Positions 37,067 to 46,644 of a stretch of DNA of 64,000 nt are shown in pieces (the first letter of the stretch is position 1; each line of letters starts with the position of its first letter). The position numbers and the translations under genes are program-made. Below the pieces are notes generated by a model that searched no databases, was not told the origin of the DNA, and saw only the letters and a program-made list of their open reading frames with translations. Origin of the DNA: Clostridia bacterium UC5.1-1E11 (GTDB taxonomy: Bacteria > Bacillota > Clostridia > Oscillospirales > Acutalibacteraceae). Location: assembly GCA_001305115.1 (NCBI GenBank), contig BCAA01000001.1:124001-188000 (forward strand). Reading direction: 5' to 3'.

Positions 37067-38089
37067 ATGAAGCAGAAGCTGGAGGAAATCCGCGCAAATG
37101 CCGCGCAGGAACTGGCGGAAGCAAGCGATGCTCAAGCACTGGAGAGCCTGCGCGTCAAGTACCTTGGAAAAAAAGGCGAGGTAACTGCTATCCTCAAACA
37201 GATGGGCAAACTCTCTCCTGAAGAACGTCCCGTCATCGGTGAATTGGCCAACAAAGTCCGTGCCTTTATCGAAGACGATTTGACCAAACGCGCAGCGGAA
37301 TTAAAGGCGCAAGCGACTCAGAAGCGTCTGGAAGAGGAGCGTATCGATGTCACTCTGCCGGGCAAACACCGCACATTGGGCGTCAAACATCCGCTCTCCA
37401 TTGTCCTGGATGAGATTAAGGAAATCTTCGTGGGTATGGGATTTGACATTGTAGAGGGCCCCGAAGTCGAATACGATTACTATAATTTTGAAGCGTTGAA
37501 TATTCCAAAGGACCATCCGGCGCGTGACACGCAGGATACCTTCTATATCAATGAAAACATCGTCCTGCGCACCCAGACTTCCCCGGTACAGGTGCGTGTT
37601 ATGGAAAAACAAAAGCCGCCGATCCGCATCATCTCTCCCGGACGTGTGTATCGCTCGGATGCGGTGGATGCAACCCACTCCCCTCTTTTCCATCAGATCG
37701 AGGGCCTCGTAGTGGACAAAGGGATTACCTTTGCAGATCTGAAGGGAACTCTTGAGACCTTTGTAAAACGTCTGTACGGAGAAGACTCGGTTGTCCGTTT
37801 CCGTCCACACCACTTCCCATTCACGGAACCGAGTGCCGAAGTGGACGTGCAGTGCTTCAACTGCCATGGAGAGGGGTGCCGTCTCTGCAAAGGAGAAGGT
37901 TGGATTGAAATTCTCGGCTGCGGCATGGTGCATCCAAAGGTGCTCTCCAATTGCGATATCGATCCGGAGATTTATAGCGGTTTCGCCCTTGGAATGGGTT
38001 TGGAACGCGTCGTGATGCGGCGTTATAACATCGACGACCTGCGCCTGTTCTATGAGAACGACGTACGGTTCCTCAAGCAGTTCGGTTGA
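37067..38089 (+). CDS. pheS: Phenylalanyl-tRNA synthetase alpha subunit
   Basis: Catalytic subunit of the alpha2-beta2 enzyme that charges tRNA-Phe. The 340-residue protein has an N-terminal coiled-coil region (1-85) and the class II core: [20 protein letters not shown] (motif 1), [19 protein letters not shown] (motif 2) and [15 protein letters not shown] (motif 3). The ATG at 37067 follows AAAGGA at 9 nt or more; the frame open from 36998 runs through the terminator and is not used. It is followed by pheT. Confidence 0.97.
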   Translation: MKQKLEEIRANAAQELAEASDAQALESLRVKYLGKKGEVTAILKQMGKLSPEERPVIGELANKVRAFIEDDLTKRAAELKAQATQKRLEEERIDVTLPGKHRTLGVKHPLSIVLDEIKEIFVGMGFDIVEGPEVEYDYYNFEALNIPKDHPARDTQDTFYINENIVLRTQTSPVQVRVMEKQKPPIRIISPGRVYRSDAVDATHSPLFHQIEGLVVDKGITFADLKGTLETFVKRLYGEDSVVRFRPHHFPFTEPSAEVDVQCFNCHGEGCRLCKGEGWIEILGCGMVHPKVLSNCDIDPEIYSGFALGMGLERVVMRRYNIDDLRLFYENDVRFLKQFG

Positions 38090-38120
38090 TGACTAGATGA
38101 TGATATAGAAAGCGTGGTAA

Positions 38121-40510
38121 ATGACGATGAATCTTTCGATGAGATGGCTGAAAGAATTTGTAACGCTCGATGAAATGCCCATGCGTGCATTCACAGAAGC
38201 AATCACAATGAGCGGTTCTAAGGTAGAAGGCTGGGAAAAAGAAGGCAGCGAAATTGAGAATGTCGTGGTTGGTCAGGTTCTCAAACTGGAAAAGCATCCG
38301 GACTCCGATCACCTTTGGATCTGTCAGATCGACGTGGGTACAGGAGAACCGCTGCAAATTGTCACCGGTGCACAGAATTTACAGGAACAGGATTTTGTCC
38401 CGGTGGCACTGCACAACTCTCTCCTGCCGGGCGGGAAAAAAATCAAAAAGGGCAAGCTGCGCGGCGTAGAAAGCAACGGTATGCTCTGCTCTCTGGGTGA
38501 GCTAGGGTTGACACAGCACGATTTTCCGAATGCCATTGAGGACGGTATCTTTGTATTGGGCGACGACTGTGACCATACCCTCGGGATGCCGGTTTGCCAG
38601 GCAATCGGTTTCGACGACACAAAGGTCGAATTTGAAATCACTTCCAACCGCCCGGACTGTTTCTCTGTGATCGGTCTGCGCGCGAAGCAGCCGCAACCTT
38701 TGGCAAAGAGTTGCAGCTGCACACACCGGTGGTCAAAGGTGGCCATGGTGACTGCACTCCGCTTTTGGATGTCAAAGTGGAAGAACCGAACCTGTGTTAT
38801 ATCTACTCCGCTAAAGTGGTCAAAAATGTGCGGGTAAAACCTTCTCCCCGCTGGATGCGTGAGCGTCTGCGGGCAATGGGTGTTCGCCCCATCAACAACA
38901 TTGTCGATATCACGAATTACGTGATGCTGGAATATGGTCAGCCAATGCACGCGTTTGACCTGCGCTATGTGGATGAAGCGACCATCCGTGTACGCCGTGC
39001 AAAGGCAGGTGAGACGATCACGACCCTGGATGGCGTTGACCGTACCCTTACCGAAAAGCAACTTGTCATTGCAGATGCACACAAGCCAATTGCCATTGCA
39101 GGCGTTATGGGAGGCGAATACAGTGGCATCATGGATGACACCACGACGATCGTTTTTGAGTCGGCTTGCTTCAACGGCGCTTCTGTCCGCACCACAGCGC
39201 GCGACCAGGGCATGCGTACCGATGCATCTGCACGTTATGAAAAGGGATTGGACCCCAACAACTGCCTGCCGGCACTTGAGCGTGCCTGCGAACTCGTCGA
39301 GCTTCTTGATGCCGGCGATGTGATGGATGGGGTCATCGTAGATGACCACTCCTCCAGCGAGCGCCATAGAATTCATCTGGACGTGGATTGGATCAATCGT
39401 TTCCTGGACACCGATCTTTCTGAAGACGCAATGAAGGCGATTTTAACCAAACTTGACTGCCAGTTTGACGGCAAAGATATTCTGATTCCCACCTTCCGGC
39501 CCGATCTTGCGCATAAGGCGGATATTGCAGAAGAAATTGTACGCTTCTATGGCTATAATAAGGTCCCCGGCACCTCCTTGGACGGTGGTGCACAGGGAAA
39601 ATACACGCCGCGTCAAAAGTTCCTTTCCACGATCAGCAATACCATGTTTGCACTGGGCGCCAGCGAGATCATGACGTATTCCTTCATCAGTCCCAAATAT
39701 TACGACAAAATTCGTATGCCCGCAGATGATCCACTGCGCAAGTCCATTGTCATTTCTAATCCGCTTGGCGAGGATACCAGCATCATGCGCACAGTCGCAT
39801 TGCCGTCCATGTTGGAAGTCCTCTCGCGCAACTACAACAATCGCAATGAGGCTGCATGCCTCTTTGAATTGGCCAGCGAATATATCCCCACCACCGAGGA
39901 TTCGCTTCCGGAGGAGAAATCCACCCTGGTGGTAGGCATGTATGGCAGCGATGCCGATTTCTTCACCATCAAGGGCATGGCTGAACAGCTCTTGGAAAAG
40001 CTCTGTGTTACGGATTACGATATTGTTGCCTCCAGTGAGGAATATAGCTACCATCCCGGCCGTTGCGCCGTGCTCTCCATCGATGGGCAACGCCTGGGTG
40101 TGATCGGCGAAATTCACCCAGAAGTGGCAGAAAGCTATGATATCGACGGGCGGATCTACTGTTTTACATTGGATGTGGACCTCATGTTTGCCCATGCAAA
40201 AACAGACAAGACCTATACCCCCTTGCCGAAGTTCCCAGCCGTTACGCGCGACCTGGCCCTTCTGTGTGAAGACTCTATCCCGGTTCTGGAGTTGGAACGG
40301 GCTATTGTCCGCGGCGCTGGAAATCTTTTGGAAAAGATTAAGCTGTTTGACGTTTACAAAGGCGCACAGATTGAGGCGGGCAAAAAAAGCGTGGCTTTCA
40401 ATATTGTTCTGCGTTCCAGCGACAGCACTTTAACGGACGAACAGACCAACAATGTCATGAAAAAAGTCATGGCAGAGCTGGAAAAGGCTGGCGCAGTCTT
40501 ACGTTCTTAA
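38121..40510 (+). CDS. pheT: Phenylalanyl-tRNA synthetase beta subunit, one-base deletion at about 38678
   Basis: Editing and tRNA-binding subunit. The first frame (NLSMRWLKEFVTLDE, tRNA-binding domain with HPDSDHLWICQIDVG) runs to EITSNRPDCFSVIGL. From about 38679 the protein continues in another frame with AREAAATFGKELQLHTPVVK, then the B3/B4, B5 and FDX-ACB domains to 40510. Adding one G between CTG (38676-38678) and CGCGCG restores a protein of 796 residues, normal length. PheT is essential and a second copy is not visible, so a base-calling error is the simplest explanation. The start may be 38121 or 38127. Confidence 0.93.
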
Positions 40511-40531
40511 TTCTTAGCGATAAAAAGAGTC

Positions 40532-40567
40532 AAAGGGCCCATGTGTAAAATACACATGGGCCCTTTT
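40532..40567 (+). terminator. Terminator of pheST
   Basis: AAAGGGCCCATGTGT (40532-40546) pairs with ACACATGGGCCCTTTT (40552-40567); the A-run is upstream and the T-run downstream. Confidence 0.92.
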
Positions 40568-40687
40568 CCCTACTTTTTCGTTAAAATTGTCCGGTTTACG
40601 CTTCTGCGTTTTTTCCTATGCGGCAATCCTTCCACATGCCAACCTGATCGTGTATATAGGATTCAGCAATTGTTCATAAATTAATTC

Positions 40688-40716
40688 TTGAAATCATGGG
40701 CTATATGCGGTATTAT
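40688..40716 (+). promoter_or_regulatory. ireB promoter
   Basis: TTGAAA (40688-40693), 17 bp, then TATTAT (40711-40716). It gives a leader of about 85 nt. Confidence 0.7.
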
Positions 40717-40807
40717 ATATTATAAATATCATTGTGTTTTCGGTGCACGTTGCATAAATTCCCTGTTTTATGCAAGGATGAAAGTATGAACCATTGGAGG
40801 TGTTTCC

Positions 40808-41056
40808 ATGTTTGACGATAAGACGATGACCTTTTCTCTTGGCCAGAATCGCGAGGATGATATCAAGCAAATTCTTACGATCGTATATGACGCCCTTAAA
40901 GAAAAGGGATATAATCCGATCAGCCAGTTAGTCGGCTATATCTTATCAGAAGATCCCACGTACATTACCACACACAACAATGCACGCAGTTTGATTCGAA
41001 GAATTGACCGCGATGAACTGCTTCAGGTATTGCTGAAATCCTATCTGGGCGAGTAA
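40808..41056 (+). CDS. IreB-family regulatory phosphoprotein
   Basis: Small protein of 82 residues formerly known as UPF0297/YrzL. Sequence blocks [39 protein letters not shown] and [20 protein letters not shown] match the family closely. In Enterococcus faecalis IreB is phosphorylated near its N-terminus by the Ser/Thr kinase IreK and affects cephalosporin resistance; Thr6 and Thr8 occupy that region here. The ATG at 40808 follows TTGGAGG. The partner genes usual elsewhere (ruvX, alaS) are not adjacent. Confidence 0.93.
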   Translation: MFDDKTMTFSLGQNREDDIKQILTIVYDALKEKGYNPISQLVGYILSEDPTYITTHNNARSLIRRIDRDELLQVLLKSYLGE

Positions 41057-41105
41057 ATCACCGTACGAATGATATTAATACGAATCGAAGAGGATGGTTG
41101 CAGCT

Positions 41106-41402
41106 ATGAGTGAAAAGAAGGATCAGCCGAAATTCCCGACTTATAAGGGAAAACCGCTTGTTCGGTGTGGCGATGTGATTTATTACGGCAGCATGAAGGA
41201 TAAATACGTCGTGAAACTCGAAATTAAGAGCAAGAAAAAAGTACAAGATATGGACGTTGCGGACCGTGTGACGGTACAGTTGATGTATACCGACCCTAAT
41301 ATCCGCGCACGTAAGCAAATTGTCAAGACCAGTGAGAAAGAAGGCTTGTACCTCGCAATGGATATTGCGGATGCCTGGCTTACCAGAGCGTTGGCAGAAT
41401 AA
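41106..41402 (+). CDS. Small conserved protein of unknown function downstream of ireB
   Basis: A protein of 98 residues (or 102 from 41094), with no motif I can name. It is Lys-rich at the start (SEKKDQPKFPTYKGKPLVRC) and then shows beta-strand-like blocks (DVIYYGSMKDKYVVKLEIKS, ADRVTVQLMYTD) and a C-terminal helix (GLYLAMDIADAWLTRAL). The SD GAAGAGG lies between the two possible ATG codons. It shares a transcript with ireB (49 nt gap) and is followed by a terminator. The composition suggests a small cytosolic, possibly nucleic-acid-binding protein, but this is unproven. Confidence 0.8.
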   Translation: MSEKKDQPKFPTYKGKPLVRCGDVIYYGSMKDKYVVKLEIKSKKKVQDMDVADRVTVQLMYTDPNIRARKQIVKTSEKEGLYLAMDIADAWLTRALAE

Positions 41403-41407
41403 AGATA

Positions 41408-41453
41408 AAAAAGCCGGATGGACCAGAATGCTTCTGGATTCCATCCGGTTTTT
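41408..41453 (+). terminator. Terminator after the ireB unit
   Basis: AAAAAGCCGGATGGA (41408-41422) pairs with TCCATCCGGTTTTT (41440-41453), with an inner CAGAA/TTCTG stem. The convergent MATE gene ends just beyond. Confidence 0.88.
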
Positions 41454-41472
41454 CTTTATATTTAATCAAAAA

Positions 41473-42876
41473 CTAGGAATCGTACGATTGATCCAGCTTT
41501 CCAGTCGGATACTCTTTCTCCTGCTCTTCCCTCTTGAAGCGTTCCGCCCCACTTCCGTAGCCGTACCGAAAGCGGTATTTCCAGGTCAGGAACAGAGAGA
41601 AAAGAATCGCGCCGAGTTCGGCTGCCGGAATGGTCAACCAAACGCCGTCCAGATCCCATATCCATGGCAATAAAACAATGCCAAGTACCACAAAGACCAG
41701 TGTGCGCAGAAGGGACAGAAAGCCGGAAATCACACCGTTGGAAAATGCAGTAAACATCCCCGAGGCAAAGATATTGACCCCCACTAGCAAGAAACTCACT
41801 GCAAAGAGATAAAATCCATGCAGAGCGATCTCGTAGACCTCTGTACCCTGTGGTGAAAAAATTCCCATCAAAAACGGTGCAAAGATATAGGACAACACTA
41901 GAATGATCACCGAGGAAACGACAATAAAGACGTAGCAATATCGAATGATCCGGTGCTCCTGTTTCCAGTTCTGCGCCCCATAGTGGAAGCTGATGATGGG
42001 TGCCACCCCCGAAGTAAAGCCCAGAAAAATGGAAACCATCAGGAACTGCGCATAGAGGACGATGGTAATGGCGGCAACACCATTTTCTCCAAGGTAATGC
42101 AGCATGGCCATATTAAACAGGAAAGTGGTAATCCCCATAGATAAATTGGTAACCATCTCGGAAGCACCATTGACGCAACAGTGCGCCAACATCTTCCCTG
42201 CAAATACTGGCTTTTGAAAATGCAGTGTATTCTTTCCAAATAAAAAGTAAAAAATCCCAATAACCGCTGGCAACAACTGTCCCAGGCCTGTAGCGATGGC
42301 AGCCCCGGCCACCCCCATATTCATGGGTACAATAAAAACATAATCTAAAACAATATTGATGATTCCGCCGAGCACGCTGTTTAACAATCCCAACTGCGGC
42401 TTGCCCGCTGTCACCATAAAATAATCAAACAGGCACTTTATAATGTTGGCTGGTGCAAACAGCAGGCAGATATACGAGTAAACGTAACAATCGTCGTACA
42501 ACACCTCTGTCGCTCCAAGTGCACGGACAATTGGGCCTGTAAAGAAAAGGCCAACAAGCAAAAATAGAACGCCCACAAAAGTGGAAGCCAGAACAATCAA
42601 TGTAAAATGTTTCCGTGCATGTTCCTCCTTGCCCTCTCCCATCTCCTTTGCTACAATTGCGCTACCACCTGTCGCAAACATAATTCCAATTCCCGCAATG
42701 ATGTTGATTAACGGCATGGAAATATTAATCGACGACAATGCATTTGAACCCACAAACCGCGCAACAAAAATGCCATCCACAATGGTATAAAAGGAAAGGA
42801 CCAGCATCATTACGATAGTGGGCAATGCAAATCGAAGCAAGGAGAAAAAGCGAAACTCCCTTGCCAATGAATTCAT
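41473..42876 (-). CDS. MATE-family multidrug efflux transporter, MerR-linked
   Basis: Twelve-helix cation-coupled exporter of 467 residues. The N-terminal half shows MMLVLSFYTIVDGIFVARFVG and ATGGSAIVAKEMGEG; the second repeat shows GVAPIISFHYGAQ. Both are MATE/DinF hallmarks. The ATG at 42876 follows AAAGGAGATG; an upstream frame to 42909 is spacer. The gene is divergent from a MerR regulator and has a MerR-type promoter, so drug-inducible efflux is likely. The acidic-basic tail (KREEQEKEYPTGKLDQSYDS) is cytosolic. Confidence 0.93.
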   Translation of the reverse strand: MNSLAREFRFFSLLRFALPTIVMMLVLSFYTIVDGIFVARFVGSNALSSINISMPLINIIAGIGIMFATGGSAIVAKEMGEGKEEHARKHFTLIVLASTFVGVLFLLVGLFFTGPIVRALGATEVLYDDCYVYSYICLLFAPANIIKCLFDYFMVTAGKPQLGLLNSVLGGIINIVLDYVFIVPMNMGVAGAAIATGLGQLLPAVIGIFYFLFGKNTLHFQKPVFAGKMLAHCCVNGASEMVTNLSMGITTFLFNMAMLHYLGENGVAAITIVLYAQFLMVSIFLGFTSGVAPIISFHYGAQNWKQEHRIIRYCYVFIVVSSVIILVLSYIFAPFLMGIFSPQGTEVYEIALHGFYLFAVSFLLVGVNIFASGMFTAFSNGVISGFLSLLRTLVFVVLGIVLLPWIWDLDGVWLTIPAAELGAILFSLFLTWKYRFRYGYGSGAERFKREEQEKEYPTGKLDQSYDS

Positions 42877-42922
42877 TTGAAAAACATCTCCTTTCTTATT
42901 GATTTGCAACCCGATACTCTTT

Positions 42923-42953
42923 ATGATAAAGTATATAGTAACTATATAGTCAA
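42923..42953 (-). promoter_or_regulatory. MerR-type promoter with 19-bp spacer driving the MATE gene
   Basis: Minus-strand TTGACT (42948-42953) and TATCAT (42923-42928) are separated by 19 bp, longer than the usual 17. The spacer is almost filled by a 17-bp dyad, TATATAGT-A-ACTATATA (42932-42948). This is the classic layout in which a MerR activator untwists the promoter to bring the two boxes into register. Confidence 0.82.
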
Positions 42954-42967
42954 GAGGATTTTTTAAA

Positions 42968-43797
42968 ATGATGGAAAAAATACAGAATGGGTCTTTTCGA
43001 CCGGAGAATTTGCAAGGCTTTGTGGGGTAAGTAAACAGACACTCCTCTATTACGATCGCGTTGGAATTTTCAAACCAGAACGAATCTTAGAAAACGGATA
43101 TCGCGTCTATACCTATCCACAGTTGGAGACATTCCATGTGATTGCCACTCTACGTGAGATGGGAACCCCGATTCAAGAAATAAAATCCTACTTAGATGGG
43201 CGTAGCCCGCATACGTTCATTCGTCTATTTGAACGCCAAAAAGAAGAGTTGGAAGAAACGCTTCAAAATCTGGAACAGATACGTCAGATGATGAAAAATA
43301 AGATCGCCATTACACGTCATGCGCTAGAGGTCGATTTCCAAAAGATTTCTCTGGAACAACAAGCGGAAGGACAGTTGGTTCTAAGCCAACCGATGAAGAG
43401 TTGGGAAGAACAGGAATATCTGCCCATTCTGACCGAATATTTGAATCTGTGCAACAACGAAAAACTGTTTCGAGGCCACTCAAATGGTACAATGGTAAAA
43501 TGGGAAGCATTTTTAGATTGTAATTATACAGACTGTACCTATTTTTTTTACACACAGGTTCCCCACGAGCTTTCCCATCTTTCAACGCATCGCCGTACCG
43601 CTGGAACCTATGTTGTTGCTTACCATAAAGGGGACTACGATACGATTACAGAGGCATATGAGCGCTTAACCTTGTTTATTCGACAGAATGGACTTTTGAT
43701 TCAGCCGTATTCCTACGAGGACAACTTATTGGATGAAATCACCAGTCCAGATTGCCGCGATTTTCTTACAAAGATCTCTATTCCCATTGCCGATTAG
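42968..43797 (+). CDS. MerR-family regulator, one-base deletion in the A6 run at 42975-42980
   Basis: N-terminal winged helix: [20 protein letters not shown], then [21 protein letters not shown] coiled coil follows ([17 protein letters not shown]), then a C-terminal effector-binding domain of the multidrug sensor (GyrI/BmrR) type ([20 protein letters not shown]). The only start codons (42968, 42971) are out of frame with this. Adding one A to 42975-42980 gives [17 protein letters not shown] and a protein of about 276 residues. The SD AGAGGA lies 9 nt upstream of 42968. It is divergent from the MATE gene, which it should activate. Confidence 0.88.
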
Positions 43798-43803
43798 ATC
43801 GTC

Positions 43804-43863
43804 AGAACCCCCGGCAAATGAACTGTCCTTTTCGTTCGGTACAGTTCATTTGCCGGGGGTTCT
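43804..43863 (+). terminator. Long perfect hairpin after merR
   Basis: The arms 43804-43826 and 43841-43863 are complementary over 23 bp (AGAACCCCCGGCAAATGAAC and its complement). No T-tract follows. It is strong enough to stop polymerase or protect the 3' end. Confidence 0.78.
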
Positions 43864-43882
43864 CGTTTCGCTAAAGCAGATT

Positions 43883-43925
43883 AAAAAAGCGATACGCCCT
43901 GGCAATAGGGCGTATCGCTTTTTAT
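43883..43925 (-). terminator. Bidirectional terminator before the P-loop ATPase 3' end
   Basis: AAAAAAGCGATACGCCCT (43883-43900) pairs with AGGGCGTATCGCTTTTTA (43907 onward). It terminates the minus-strand ATPase unit and backs up the merR hairpin. Confidence 0.88.
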
Positions 43926-43935
43926 GTTCGAAATA

Positions 43936-44949
43936 TTATTTTTGAAATAAAGCTGAGCGAATCTCCTCGATGGTCTTTTTACAGACAGCCTCATCCAAGC
44001 GTGAAAGATGGGTCTGCTGTGCACGATCGTAAGATTCCTTTGCCAAGCGTAATTTTTCTGTTGCCATTCCCACCTGTTCTTTATAGTCATGCCGGAACTG
44101 AGTCAATTTGCCGGCATTCTGTTCATCCGTCCCCGGCTCTACAGCCACCTCATAGACATCAATAATCTCATCTGTCGGTAGAGAAGGAAAATATTCATGC
44201 GGTGAGGTGCTGTCAAAAATACAGAAGTCCAATTCCCGAACAACTAACATATCCAGGCTCTGTGGATCAAACGCACAATGATATACTTCTACTTCAAAAC
44301 CTGCACACACGGCTTTTTTTACCAATCTTTTCAACAAGGTAGATTTGCCTGTCCCCGGCCGCCCCTTGATAAAATATCGCTTCCCTAGACATTGTGTGAG
44401 ATTGGCAATATAGTCAAAGGAACCATTGATCGTAGCCGCACCAAAATAGCGGTCTACAGCATGCCCCTTCTTTTCTGTATGACGGTCACCGATCAGACGA
44501 TCCTCTGTCTTCTTCGCGAGTTCATCAGCTGCTTGAAAGTCCATTTTTTCGATGTAAACCTTTTCCCACGCATCGTGTATGCGTAATGCTGCAGCAAAAT
44601 ACCCATGAGCCTCCCCCAGTGCCTCTCGCATCTGACGAATATTATAGTCCTCCAGCAGATTCAGCCCATTGTTTTCTGCATAGAATGGAATATGAATTAC
44701 ACCGGCAGAAAGGTCTGGCAAAATCACACCTTCCAAGGTATTGTCCAAACAGTTGTGAATGAGCTCTGTCCGTTGCTTCTGCTCTGCCGCATAATTGCAA
44801 ATATCCTCCAAGAGCTCCTGCAGCGGCTTTTGCGGGTAACCATGCAGGGGAACCACCCGATCCAATCCTCCAAAATTTGATTCATAAAAACTGACATATC
44901 CACGCGAACTATTGCTATTTACAAAGTAATGAATTGCCTGCCTTTGCAT
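43936..44949 (-). CDS. P-loop NTPase of the PRK06851 type, function unknown
   Basis: A protein of 337 residues. A nucleotide-binding Walker A, FIKGRPGTGKSTLLKRLV, lies in the middle (about 190-210), followed by VEVYHCAFDPQSLDMLVVRE and the acidic stretch DFCIFDSTSPHEYFPSLP, which may contain Walker B. The N-terminal part has the phrase SSRGYVSFYESNFGGLDRV, itself reminiscent of a degenerate P-loop module. The family is widespread in Firmicutes, including spore-formers, without an assigned role. It lies 79 nt downstream of the FAD protein gene on the same strand, so they may share a transcript. Confidence 0.8.
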   Translation of the reverse strand: MQRQAIHYFVNSNSSRGYVSFYESNFGGLDRVVPLHGYPQKPLQELLEDICNYAAEQKQRTELIHNCLDNTLEGVILPDLSAGVIHIPFYAENNGLNLLEDYNIRQMREALGEAHGYFAAALRIHDAWEKVYIEKMDFQAADELAKKTEDRLIGDRHTEKKGHAVDRYFGAATINGSFDYIANLTQCLGKRYFIKGRPGTGKSTLLKRLVKKAVCAGFEVEVYHCAFDPQSLDMLVVRELDFCIFDSTSPHEYFPSLPTDEIIDVYEVAVEPGTDEQNAGKLTQFRHDYKEQVGMATEKLRLAKESYDRAQQTHLSRLDEAVCKKTIEEIRSALFQK

Positions 44950-45028
44950 AAAGATTCCCCTTTCCCACCATATATTGTATTTTTTCCACTTTCTATTGTA
45001 TGGTCCGAAAAAAGGAAATATCCATCTT

Positions 45029-46447
45029 TTAAACCTTTCCTTTGGATGCTATATCGCGCGCCACCACAACACCGCTCACGGAGGCTTGCATTAACCCGCG
45101 AGTAATTCCAGCACCGTCGCCAATAGCATATAGATTTTTAACCTCCGTCTCAAAATGGGTGTTTACCGCAATCTTAGAAGAATAGAATTTGACCTCTACG
45201 CCATACAGCAGCGTATTTTTTGAGTATAGTCCCGGAGCCAGCTTGTCAAATGCTTGTAGCGCCTCTACAATGCTGGTAAGATGCCGGTGCGGTAAAACAA
45301 AGGAAAGATCTCCAGGCACCGCGTTCTTTAAAGTTGGAACCGTAGTTGATTTTTTAGGCGCGAGGCATCGGTTCTGCGCCCTTTGAGCAGATCTCCCAAC
45401 CGCTGTACCATAATTCCCCCACCGGTCAGCATATTTCCAAGTTGAGCAATATAACGGCCATACTCAATCGGCTGGTGAAACGGTTCTGTAAATTCAGTAG
45501 AAACCAACATCGCAAAATTGGTATTTTCGGTGCGTTTATCTTCATCCGCATATGAATGGCCATTCACCACAGCGATTCCACCATCCTCCCCGTCATAGTG
45601 TTCCTCGCTGACAATCCCTCCAGGGTTCATGCAGAAGGTTCTCACCTTGTTTTCAAAGGTGTCCGAGTAGTAGACAAGTTTCGCTTCGTATAGATGCTTT
45701 GTAAGACGGTCCATGACTGCATTTGGTACTTCGACCCGCACACCGATGTCCACTGCATTATTCTTAGTAGAAAGGCCATTCTGCTGTGCAATTCCATGTA
45801 ACCACTCTGCTCCCCCGCGCCGGGGCGGCAATCACATAGGGCGCACGAATTAACTTGCGCTCTCCATCGGGCATATTCAACCAGGCTCCCTGAACCGTTT
45901 CTCCTTCTACCAACAGGGTATCCGCTGTCGTATGTTCCCAGAATGTGAAATTTGGACAAGCAGAAAGATATTGATACATGGCACGCAGCACTTCAAAGGA
46001 ATATTCTGTTCCCATATGCCGAACAGGGCAGGGAATCAACTGGATATTTTCCTTATGCGCTTCATAAGCAAGCTCTTCTGCAAACTTGTCGCTTTTTCCA
46101 TAGATTTTTTTCGGTGCTCCAAAATGCAGATACATTTCATCCGCATAATGAATCAGGTTGCGCACCGTCTCCACCGGAAGATAGTCTGTTAGGTTTCCCC
46201 CCACTTCTTCTGACAGAGAGAGCTTTCCATCCGAAAATGCTCCAGCTCCCGCCCAACCATTCATAATGCTACAGGTCTTACAGTGTGCACACTGTCCACT
46301 GGTGCGCGCCGGACAGGCCCGGCGGTCAATACTACTCCCAGAATCGACAACCAGAACCCTTTTTTCCGGCATCAGGCGGTTCATCTCTAACGCAGTAAAA
46401 ATACCTGCAGGGCCGGCGCCAATAATCAATAAATCATAATCAAACAT
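45029..46447 (-). CDS. FAD-dependent dehydrogenase (COG2509 type), broken by two indels
   Basis: The N-terminal frame has the dinucleotide motif LLIIGAGPAGIFTALEMN and a Cys-rich segment RRACPARTSGQCAHCKTCSI, followed by GWAGAGAFSDGKLSLSEEVGG, which is typical of COG2509 proteins. The frame breaks in a GC-rich run (about 45811-45827), continues from RGGAEWLHGIAQQNGL, and breaks again at the T6 run 45350-45355, where one extra base gives LKKSTTVPTLKNAVPGDLSF. The C-terminal frame ends with YAIGDGAGITRGLMQASVSG. Repair gives about 473 residues, normal length. The redox substrate is unknown. Confidence 0.85.
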
Positions 46448-46599
46448 TTTTTATCAACCTCACTCTTGTTCAGACGATGTGTGGGCAAAACAATGTATTA
46501 TAGGCTCGTTTTCATCATTCTGTCAAGTGTTTCGACTATTATTCCTATAAAATCTCCAAAAAGTGAAAAGATTTTTTCTTTTATAACAGATGTTCTTAT

Positions 46600-46636
46600 A
46601 CAAAAACTCCACCGGCCCTGTGGCAAGTGGAGTTCT
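46600..46636 (-). terminator. Terminator of the second MATE gene
   Basis: AACTCCAC (46605-46612) pairs with GTGGAGTT (46627-46634). On the minus strand the second arm runs into TTTTTG. It lies just beyond the MATE stop. Confidence 0.75.
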
Positions 46637-46644
46637 CAAATCGA

